DNA from: Muribaculaceae bacterium
Lineage (GTDB): Bacteria > Bacteroidota > Bacteroidia > Bacteroidales > Muribaculaceae
Direction of reading: 5' to 3'
DNA: 12,655 bases
Assembly (NCBI GenBank): GCA_020026215.1
Contig: JAHHQT010000053.1
Location: forward strand, 1-12,655
The notes under the pieces are model-generated. The model saw only the letters and a list, made by a program, of their open reading frames with translations. It was not told the origin of the DNA and did no database searches. Both the position numbers and the translations under genes were made by a program. Shown here in pieces: positions 7,368 through 12,655 of this stretch; position 1 is the stretch's first letter; each line of letters begins with the position of its first letter.

Positions 7368-9362
7368 ATGGAAAAAATCATTGACAGTACAAGCATAATG
7401 GGTCAATATGCCGTTTATTCTGACGAAAAAGTTGACTCTAAAATTCCAGAAGGTCCAATTGCTGAAAAATGGACTAACTATAAAGCTCATCAAAAATTGG
7501 TTAACCCGGCTAACAAACGTCACCTAGACATTATCGTTGTTGGTACAGGTTTGGCTGGTGCTTCTGCAGCATCAACTCTTGGTGAACTTGGATTCAATGT
7601 TTTGAACTTCTGTATTCAAGACTCTCCACGTCGTGCTCACTCTATCGCTGCTCAAGGTGGTATCAATGCCGCTAAGAACTATCAAAACGATGGTGACTCT
7701 GTTTATCGTCTATTCTATGATACTGTAAAAGGTGGTGACTTCCGTTCTCGTGAATCAAATGTTTACCGTCTTGCAGAAGTATCAAACAATATTATCGACC
7801 AATGCGTTGCACAAGGTGTTCCTTTCGCTCGTGAATATGGTGGTTTGCTTGCTAACCGTTCTTTCGGTGGTGCTCAAGTATCTCGTACTTTCTATGCTAA
7901 AGGTCAAACTGGTCAACAACTTCTTCTTGGTGCATATTCTTCATTGAACCGCCAAATCAAGAAAGGTCAAGTTAAATCATTCGTTCGTCGCGAAATGCTT
8001 GACTTGGTTGTTGTTGATGGTCGCGCACGTGGTATCATCGTACGTAACCTTATCACTGGTGAAATCGAACGTTATGCTGCTCACGCAGTAGTTGTTGCAA
8101 CTGGTGGTTACGGACGTGTATTCTTCTTGTCAACTAACGCAATGGGTTGTAACGGTTCTGTTGCTGTTCAATGCTACAAACATGGTGCATATCTTTCTAA
8201 CCTTTGCTTTACTCAAATTCACCCGACTTGTATTCCTAAGCACGGCGAAGGTCAATCTAAATTGACTTTGATGTCTGAATCACTTCGTAACGATGGTCGT
8301 ATTTGGGTTCCTGCTAAGAAAGAAGATGCTGAAGCAATCCGCGCTGGCAAATTGAAACCAACTGAAATCAAAGAAGAAGACCGCGACTATTACTTGGAAC
8401 GTCGTTATCCTGCATTTGGTAACCTTTGTCCTCGTGACATCGCCAGCCGTGCTGCTAAAGAACGTTGCGATGCAGGTTTCGGTGTCGGTACAGGTAACGC
8501 TGTATATTTGGACTTCTCTGACGCTATCAATCGTCTTGGTGAAGATGTTATCGCTGCTCGTTACGGTAACTTGTTCCAAATGTATGAAATGATTACAAAT
8601 GATAATCCATATAAGACTCCAATGATGATCTTCCCGGCATCTCACTACACAATGGGTGGTATCTGGGTTGACTACGAATTGCAAACTTCTATTCCAGGTT
8701 TGTTTGCGATTGGTGAAGCTAACTTCTCTGACCACGGTGGTAACCGTCTAGGTGCTTCTGCATTGATGCAAGGTCTTGCTGATGGTTATTTCGTTTTGCC
8801 TTACACAATGCAAAACTACTTGTCAGACCAAATCAAGGTTAAACACCCATCAATTGATGCTCCTGAATTCGTTGAAGCTGAAAAGAAAGTTCGCGCACGT
8901 ATCGAACGCTTGATGAATATCAAGGGTAAACGTTCTGCCGACTCTATTCACAAAGAATTAGGTCTTATCATGTGGAACTTGGTTGGTATGGGCCGTACAG
9001 CTGAATCATTGATTAAAGCTATCGCTCAATTCGACGAAGTTAAGAAAGAATTTGAAACTAACTTGTTCATCCCAGGTCAAGCTGATACATTGAACGTGGA
9101 ACTTGAAAAAGCACTTCGTTTGGAAGACTTCATCACTATTGGTAAATTGATGGCAATTGACGCTCTACACCGTAACGAATCTTGTGGTGCTCACTTCCGT
9201 GAAGAATACCAAACTGCTGATGGTGAAGCTCAACGTCGTGATGATGAATACATGTACGTTAGCTGTTGGAAATATGCAGGAGAAGGTCAAAAACCTATCT
9301 TGTTGAAAGAACCGTTGACTTACGAAGCTATCAAAGTTCAAACTCGTAACTATAAGTCTTAG
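7368..9362 (+). CDS. frdA: Fumarate reductase/succinate dehydrogenase flavoprotein subunit
   Basis: This is the catalytic subunit, which interconverts fumarate and succinate on the cytoplasmic face of the membrane using covalently bound FAD. In its 664 residues the FAD Rossmann motif is VVGTGLAGA (57-65). His91 in RRAHSIAAQGG is the residue expected to bind FAD covalently. HPTCIP (285-290), SESLRNDGR (303-311), CPRDIASR (354-361, with the catalytic Arg candidate R356) and HYTMGG (426-431) form the dicarboxylate site. GLFAIGEANFSDHGGNRLGA (444-463) is the second FAD-contact block, and the C-terminal domain is complete. The block DSKIPEGPIAEKW, which I recall near the start of Bacteroides homologues, begins here at residue 23, so about 20 residues precede it. 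A second ATG at 7398 (Met11) is an alternative start. Codon use is strongly biased to GGT, GCT and CGT, which suggests high expression. Confidence 0.97.
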   Translation: MEKIIDSTSIMGQYAVYSDEKVDSKIPEGPIAEKWTNYKAHQKLVNPANKRHLDIIVVGTGLAGASAASTLGELGFNVLNFCIQDSPRRAHSIAAQGGINAAKNYQNDGDSVYRLFYDTVKGGDFRSRESNVYRLAEVSNNIIDQCVAQGVPFAREYGGLLANRSFGGAQVSRTFYAKGQTGQQLLLGAYSSLNRQIKKGQVKSFVRREMLDLVVVDGRARGIIVRNLITGEIERYAAHAVVVATGGYGRVFFLSTNAMGCNGSVAVQCYKHGAYLSNLCFTQIHPTCIPKHGEGQSKLTLMSESLRNDGRIWVPAKKEDAEAIRAGKLKPTEIKEEDRDYYLERRYPAFGNLCPRDIASRAAKERCDAGFGVGTGNAVYLDFSDAINRLGEDVIAARYGNLFQMYEMITNDNPYKTPMMIFPASHYTMGGIWVDYELQTSIPGLFAIGEANFSDHGGNRLGASALMQGLADGYFVLPYTMQNYLSDQIKVKHPSIDAPEFVEAEKKVRARIERLMNIKGKRSADSIHKELGLIMWNLVGMGRTAESLIKAIAQFDEVKKEFETNLFIPGQADTLNVELEKALRLEDFITIGKLMAIDALHRNESCGAHFREEYQTADGEAQRRDDEYMYVSCWKYAGEGQKPILLKEPLTYEAIKVQTRNYKS

Positions 9363-9397
9363 TAGAACCGCCACATGGCATTTAAATTTTAGCTAAA

Positions 9398-10153
9398 ATG
9401 GAAAAATCAATCAATGTAAAGTTAAAAATTTGGCGTCAACGCGGTCCTAAAGAACCGGGTAATTTCGTTGATTACGCTCTAGATAATGTACCAACCGACA
9501 TCAGTTTCCTTGAAATGCTTGATATGCTTAACGAGCAATTGATCGAAAAGGGAGAAGAACCGGTTGTATATGATAACGACTGTCGTGAAGGTATTTGCGG
9601 TATGTGTTCTCTTTATATCAATGGTCACCCTCATGGTCCTGTTGGTAGCATCACAACTTGTCAATTACACATGCGTAAATTCAATGACGGTGATACAATT
9701 ACTATCGAACCTTGGCGTTCTGCTGCATTCCCAGTAATCCGTGACTTGATGGTTGACCGTTCAGCATTTGATAAAATTCAACAAGCTGGTGGTTATGTAT
9801 CATTCAACTGTGGTGGTGCAGGTGATGCTAATGCAATTCCTATCTCTAAAGAAGCTGCTGACGAAGCTATGGACTCAGCAACATGTATCGGTTGCGGTGC
9901 TTGTGTAGCTGCTTGTAAGAATGGTTCTGCAATGTTGTTCGTTTCTGCAAAAGTTAGCCAATTTGCTCTTCTTCCACAAGGTCAAGTTGAAGCAGGCCGT
10001 CGTGTACGTGCTATGGTTAGCAAAATGGACGAACTTGGTTTCGGTAACTGTACTAACACTGGTGCTTGTGCTGCGCAATGTCCAAAGAATGTTTCTTTGA
10101 GCAATATCGCACGCATGAACCGTGAATATTTGAAAATGAAATTGAAAGACTAA
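9398..10153 (+). CDS. frdB: Fumarate reductase/succinate dehydrogenase iron-sulfur subunit
   Basis: FrdB passes electrons between the heme anchor and the FAD subunit through three iron-sulfur clusters. All ligands are present in the 251 residues. The N-terminal plant-ferredoxin domain has Cys62, Cys67, Cys70 and Cys88 for 2Fe-2S (DCREGICGMC and TTCQL). The C-terminal domain has CIGCGACVAAC (163-173), CTNTGAC (218-224) and CPK (228-230). By the usual assignment Cys163, 166, 169 and 228 hold the 4Fe-4S cluster and Cys173, 218 and 224 the 3Fe-4S cluster. The gene lies 35 bases after frdA and shares its biased codon use. A strong terminator starts 27 bases after the stop, closing the frdCAB operon. 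Identification is secure. Confidence 0.97.
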   Translation: MEKSINVKLKIWRQRGPKEPGNFVDYALDNVPTDISFLEMLDMLNEQLIEKGEEPVVYDNDCREGICGMCSLYINGHPHGPVGSITTCQLHMRKFNDGDTITIEPWRSAAFPVIRDLMVDRSAFDKIQQAGGYVSFNCGGAGDANAIPISKEAADEAMDSATCIGCGACVAACKNGSAMLFVSAKVSQFALLPQGQVEAGRRVRAMVSKMDELGFGNCTNTGACAAQCPKNVSLSNIARMNREYLKMKLKD

Positions 10154-10180
10154 TATTTCAATATTTTCAATATAATAATG

Positions 10181-10211
10181 AGCGGGTGACCATTTGGTCA
10201 CCCGCTTTTTT
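10181..10211 (+). terminator. Intrinsic terminator of the frd operon
   Basis: AGCGGGTGACC (10181-10191) pairs perfectly with GGTCACCCGCT (10196-10206) around the loop ATTT, and six T follow (10206-10211). The GC-rich 11-bp stem stands out in this AT-rich DNA. Confidence 0.92.
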
Positions 10212-10240
10212 ATTTGTCTGTTATAAAATGTAATATTTAA

Positions 10241-10559
10241 TCAGATGTCAAACTTTTTCCTTATAGTCCATATGCAACAATTTAATGCGCCACCCCATCT
10301 TTCGATTAAAGAAGCCATTTGTACTTGGTAGATTCGCTCTTTGTATTGAGGGTATAATGCTTGTATTTGGGAGAATGCTTCAGCGTCTGTTTTTTATAGG
10401 CATATAATCTCTGCACCAATAGTCTTTTGTATATTGAAGAATGTCGTAATTTACCCTATTTGCATCGAGAATTTCAGTGAGTCCTTTGTAAATTATAGGG
10501 TAGTCTGCTTTTAACCATTTTGAGAAATAAACAAAATCCTTGTATTGTTCTAATATTAT
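10241..10559 (-). pseudogene. Decayed agmatine deiminase (peptidylarginine deiminase family) gene with internal deletion
   Basis: Two fragments in different frames carry the two ends of one protein family. The first (10559-10380) includes DFVYFSKWLKADYPIIYKGL and YTKDYWCRDYMPI, which resembles the N-terminal part of agmatine deiminase family proteins (compare TKDIWCRDYMP), then hits a stop. The second (10393-10241) runs DAEAFSQIQALYPQYKERIY and ends with ERWGGALNC, which resembles the C-terminal GGALNC block. Together they make about 105 codons, where the family usually has about 330-370. Roughly the central two thirds, with most of the catalytic site, is missing. The junction falls in an A6 run (10390-10395). 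No start codon is found: an in-frame TAA lies at 10568-10566 with no ATG after it. It follows directly after the hypothetical gene on the same strand. The intact family hydrolyses agmatine or peptidyl-arginine. Confidence 0.75.
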
Positions 10560-11137
10560 TATAACTTATATTTAGTGTAACCCCAAAGTCTTCCGTCATG
10601 TAGATTAATTCTTTCTATGCGGTGTGGAGTGAATATATTGGGTTGATAGTTATCGTTATTTATCCACTCTATACTAAATCTTCCTTTATTTAGCATATTT
10701 GCACCTCCGAATAAATCATACCATAAATCTTGTGTATTCCAAGTTTTTGATTTTTTGTTATTTTCATAACAAATCCCATTTTCAACAGCTTTGTATCCTC
10801 TGATTAAGAATGAAGCATGATACTCTTTTTGAGGACTGTCGAAAAGTACGTCTATACCGGATGGGTTTGGACAGATTGCGCCAATTTGATAGCCAAATTC
10901 CTCTTTCCCTTTGAGGTATTTCTTTTCATCCTTGATATATCCATCATCTTCATGGTAATAAAATTCGATACAAGTAATCTCGATTTTGTATTCTAGTTCG
11001 GTTCCATTATTAATAATAAAATAACCTGAGTGAAATGCAGCTTCAGCAATTTTATTGAATTCTGTAATTAAATTTTCTTCTTTCCCTTGTGCTCCTTTAA
11101 AATCTAATAGGGCTTGATATAAGTGCGAATTATTCAT
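10559..11137 (-). CDS. Uncharacterised protein, 192 residues
   Basis: I do not recognise a characterised family. The protein is soluble-looking, with no signal peptide or membrane segment. It is rich in Tyr, Asn, Glu and Lys. Distinct blocks are EITCIEFYYHEDDGYIKD (53-70), a GIDVLFDSP stretch (94-102), YHASFLIRGYK (106-116) and TQDLWYDLFGGANML (134-148). The EFYYHEDDG...GIDV...ASFLIR pattern is reminiscent of small hypothetical proteins I have seen in Bacteroidales accessory regions, but no function follows. It reads as a real gene: a single uninterrupted frame, an ATG start, and a well-spaced promoter about 90 bases upstream. Its TAA stop touches the agmatine deiminase relic. The DNA is more AT-rich in feel than the frd genes and codon bias is weak, consistent with an acquired or poorly expressed gene. 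Confidence 0.75.
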   Translation of the reverse strand: MNNSHLYQALLDFKGAQGKEENLITEFNKIAEAAFHSGYFIINNGTELEYKIEITCIEFYYHEDDGYIKDEKKYLKGKEEFGYQIGAICPNPSGIDVLFDSPQKEYHASFLIRGYKAVENGICYENNKKSKTWNTQDLWYDLFGGANMLNKGRFSIEWINNDNYQPNIFTPHRIERINLHDGRLWGYTKYKL

Positions 11138-11227
11138 ATTGTATATAGTTTCGTGTAAAAGGTTAAATGTGAGCTTAAACTCCTCTTAGCTTTTCTCTAT
11201 AATCGTTAAATAGATTCTTGAACCTTA

Positions 11228-11258
11228 CAAAATTACCTAAAAGACTTGATAAAGCAAT
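11228..11258 (-). promoter_or_regulatory. Promoter of the uncharacterised gene
   Basis: On the minus strand ATTG (11258-11255) is followed after 19 bases by TAATTTTG (11235-11228). This fits the Bacteroidota consensus TTTG-N19-21-TAnnTTTG with a perfect -7 element. The start would be near 11221, giving a leader of about 80 nt. Confidence 0.65.
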
Positions 11259-11280
11259 ATTGAACCAATTAAAAACAAAG

Positions 11281-11311
11281 TTTTATGTATCTCGGATATT
11301 TTGTATCTTCG
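11281..11311 (+). promoter_or_regulatory. Candidate promoter of the FKBP gene
   Basis: TTTT (11281-11284) and TATCTTCG (11304-11311) are 19 bases apart; the second matches TAnnTTTG at all but one fixed position. The ATG at 11330 would then have a leader of only about 10-15 nt. It is divergent from the promoter of the uncharacterised gene. Confidence 0.45.
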
Positions 11312-11329
11312 TAACCAAAATGAAAAGTT

Positions 11330-11728
11330 ATGGCAAAAGTATCTCAATATAAAATCAAAAACGAAGAGTTTTTGCAGGAAGTTGCAAAGAAGGAAAATGT
11401 ACAGAATATTGGCAAAGGTTTGCTAGTGGAAGTACTGAAAGAGGGTAGTGGTGTGTCTCCAACATCTGCTAATGTGGTTTCGGTCTATTATAAGGGTGTA
11501 ACCATTGACGGACATGTGTTTGATGATAATACTCAGCAGGGTTATCCTGATGCCTTCCGTTTGCAGGAACTGATTGTTGCCTGGCAAATGGCATTGCCGA
11601 AGATGAAAGTGGGGGATAAGTGGAAAATTTATGTTCCTGCCGAGCTGGGATATGGTTCGAAAGGTTCTAACGGTATTCCGCGTCACTCTACGTTAATTTT
11701 TGAGATTGAACTGGTAAATGTCAACTGA
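11330..11728 (+). CDS. Cytoplasmic FKBP-type peptidyl-prolyl cis-trans isomerase
   Basis: FKBP enzymes speed cis-trans isomerisation of peptidyl-proline bonds during folding. The 132-residue protein is a short N-terminal helix (about 1-30) plus one FKBP domain (about 30-131). Family blocks are VYYKGVTIDGHVFDD (52-66), ELIVAWQMALPKMKVGDKWK (80-99), ELGYG (105-109) and IPRHSTLIFEIELVNV (116-131). By alignment to FKBP12 the pocket residues Tyr54, Phe64, Asp65, Trp85, Tyr108 and Phe124 are kept, so activity is likely. There is no signal peptide or lipobox, unlike the exported FKBPs that are common in Bacteroidota, which points to the cytoplasm. The ATG at 11330 was chosen because the ATG ten bases earlier (11320) is in another frame. 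The gene is monocistronic and ends at a shared terminator. Confidence 0.92.
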   Translation: MAKVSQYKIKNEEFLQEVAKKENVQNIGKGLLVEVLKEGSGVSPTSANVVSVYYKGVTIDGHVFDDNTQQGYPDAFRLQELIVAWQMALPKMKVGDKWKIYVPAELGYGSKGSNGIPRHSTLIFEIELVNVN

Positions 11729-11733
11729 AAAAT

Positions 11734-11771
11734 AAAAAGACTCATCCTACTGCTTAGAATGAGCCTTTTTT
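11734..11771. terminator. Bidirectional terminator between the FKBP and IMPase genes
   Basis: GACTCATCCTA (11739-11749) pairs with TAGAATGAGCC (11755-11765) with two mismatches. The hairpin is flanked by an A-run on the left (11734-11738) and a T-run on the right (11766-11771). It can therefore end transcription of both converging genes. Confidence 0.8.
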
Positions 11772-11789
11772 GTTTTTATTCAAATGAGA

Positions 11790-12581
11790 TTATTCTTTAA
11801 ATGCTTTTCTTGAAATTAAAGAGGAAAGAGCTTTTGCTATTCCCGAGTTAGCTACCATCACGGAAACGTTTCTGTCGTTACGGAAGAAATCGTATTCTGC
11901 TTCGGCTTCTTCAGCTATCAGCAATGCGGCACATACGTCCCATTCGTGAAGGTTGAGTTCCCAATATCCGTCAAGGAATCCTGCGGCAACATAGCTGATG
12001 TCGACAGCTGCTGCACCCAGTCTGCGTAATCCTCTGACATGAGGTAGAACTCGTTTGACATTGTCCATATTGTTGTCAGGATTTCTGTCTTTATCTACAG
12101 GGAATCCTGTCGCTACTACGGCTTGGTGTAAACTGTCAGTATGTTTGGTAGTGATTTGCTTTCCGTTAAGAAATGCTCCTTTGCCCTTTACGGCATAAAA
12201 CAATTCATTGATATATGGAGCGAATACAACGCCTACTACTGTTTCTCCTTTGTATTGAATTCCGATTGAAACGCAAAATTCAGGTAATCCACTACTAAAA
12301 TTAGTTGTTCCGTCTAGCGGGTCAATGACCCATTTATAGTCACTTTCCACCTCGTTTTGTCCTGATTCTTCTGAAAGGATGGAGTGGGAAGGATATTTTG
12401 TCTGAATATTTGAAATGATTAACTTTTCAGAAGCCTTGTCGGCTGCAGTGACTACGTCGCTGTAGTTGAATTTAGTCTTGATGTCCAAATTTTGGCTGCG
12501 GAAATATCCTAACTGTATTTTGCCTGCTTCTTTAGCCCAATCGATGCAATCTTTTAAAAGTTCGTCATTAAAATTTGTCAT
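11790..12581 (-). CDS. suhB: Inositol monophosphatase family protein (SuhB-like)
   Basis: IMPase family enzymes are Mg2+-dependent phosphatases acting on inositol phosphates, and in some members on fructose-1,6-bisphosphate or PAP. The 263-residue length is typical. The metal-binding motifs are present: EESG (71-74, Glu71), WVIDPLDGTTNF (84-95, Asp87 and Asp90) and HEWDVCAALL (212-221, Asp215). The Gly-Gly that commonly follows in this last motif (EAGG) is replaced by acidic residues here (EEAEAEYDFF, 224-233); these are not metal ligands, so catalysis need not be lost. No signal peptide is seen, so it should be cytoplasmic. It starts 17 bases after the end of the upstream leftward gene, which suggests co-transcription. 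The exact substrate, and therefore the symbol suhB, is only a family-level guess. Confidence 0.9.
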   Translation of the reverse strand: MTNFNDELLKDCIDWAKEAGKIQLGYFRSQNLDIKTKFNYSDVVTAADKASEKLIISNIQTKYPSHSILSEESGQNEVESDYKWVIDPLDGTTNFSSGLPEFCVSIGIQYKGETVVGVVFAPYINELFYAVKGKGAFLNGKQITTKHTDSLHQAVVATGFPVDKDRNPDNNMDNVKRVLPHVRGLRRLGAAAVDISYVAAGFLDGYWELNLHEWDVCAALLIAEEAEAEYDFFRNDRNVSVMVANSGIAKALSSLISRKAFKE

Positions 12582-12598
12582 ATTGTCTCTTACAACAA

Positions 12599-12655
12599 TT
12601 AATCTTCGTTTTCTTCAATAATAGGAATTTGGCGCTTGAATACTTCTTTGAAAGA
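12599..12655 (-). CDS. C-terminal end of an upstream gene (partial, unidentified)
   Basis: The minus strand reads SFKEVFKRQIPIIEENED and then TAA (12601-12599), 17 bases before the ATG of the IMPase gene. The acidic, short C-terminus and the close spacing suggest a real gene in the same operon. Eighteen residues are too few for me to identify the product. Confidence 0.55.
   Translation of the reverse strand, partial: SFKEVFKRQIPIIEENED

Noticed and set aside
8280..8735. 151-codon open frame on the minus strand inside frdA
   Set aside because: The strong codon bias of frdA removes stops from the antisense frame. The product is Thr/Ser/Ile-rich with no family features.
11175..11185. AGAGGAG on the minus strand looks like a Shine-Dalgarno site upstream of the uncharacterised gene
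   Set aside because: It is about 40-50 bases from the ATG at 11137, no start codon is suitably placed after it, and Bacteroidota rarely use such sites.
11176..11186. AAACTCCTCTT occurs here (+ strand) and also near position 16 (minus strand)
   Set aside because: An 11-base match in AT-rich DNA with no extension on either side is not a convincing repeat or attachment site.
10154..11329. Possible mobile element carrying the orphan gene and the pseudogene
   Set aside because: No terminal inverted repeats, target-site duplication, transposase or integrase is visible, so the patch is described only as accessory.

Overview
The window is chromosomal DNA from a member of the Bacteroidota, most likely the order Bacteroidales. 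Four things point there. The fumarate reductase/succinate dehydrogenase operon is of the B type in the order cytochrome b, flavoprotein, iron-sulfur, and its protein sequences look strongly Bacteroidales-like. A GSCFA-domain protein sits next to a MurF-type ligase. Intergenic regions carry copies of the Bacteroidota -7 promoter element TAnnTTTG. Start codons lack Shine-Dalgarno sequences. The DNA is AT-rich. I cannot name a genus.

Layout. Positions 82-3818 are read leftwards: a MATE transporter, then a GSCFA protein and a MurF-like ligase 32 bases apart. A divergent promoter region (about 3819-4018) separates these from rnr (RNase R, rightwards), which ends at a textbook terminator. After a 352-base gap with a candidate promoter comes frdC-frdA-frdB, rightwards and closed by a second strong terminator. 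Next is a small accessory patch: a decayed agmatine deiminase pseudogene and an unrecognised 192-residue protein, both leftwards, the latter with a well-matched promoter. A cytoplasmic FKBP-type prolyl isomerase (rightwards) then converges on an inositol-monophosphatase-family gene (leftwards), with a hairpin between them that can serve both. The last 57 bases hold the C-terminal end of another leftward gene.

How the genes work together. The frd operon encodes a complete membrane complex: a multi-histidine di-heme type anchor, a covalent-FAD subunit, and an electron-transfer subunit with 2Fe-2S, 4Fe-4S and 3Fe-4S ligands. In anaerobic Bacteroidales this normally reduces fumarate with menaquinol, giving succinate. 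Its codon use is markedly biased and its leader and terminator are strong, as expected for an abundant complex. The MurF-like protein belongs to peptidoglycan precursor synthesis; the other genes are housekeeping or transport functions.

No tRNA, rRNA, CRISPR array, insertion sequence or phage gene was seen. Most of the window is ordinary core genome. The points worth a second look are the MurF-like protein, which lacks the alanine racemase half usual in this phylum, has an altered substrate motif and stops early, and the collapsed agmatine deiminase gene beside an orphan protein. I found no convincing new multi-gene system.
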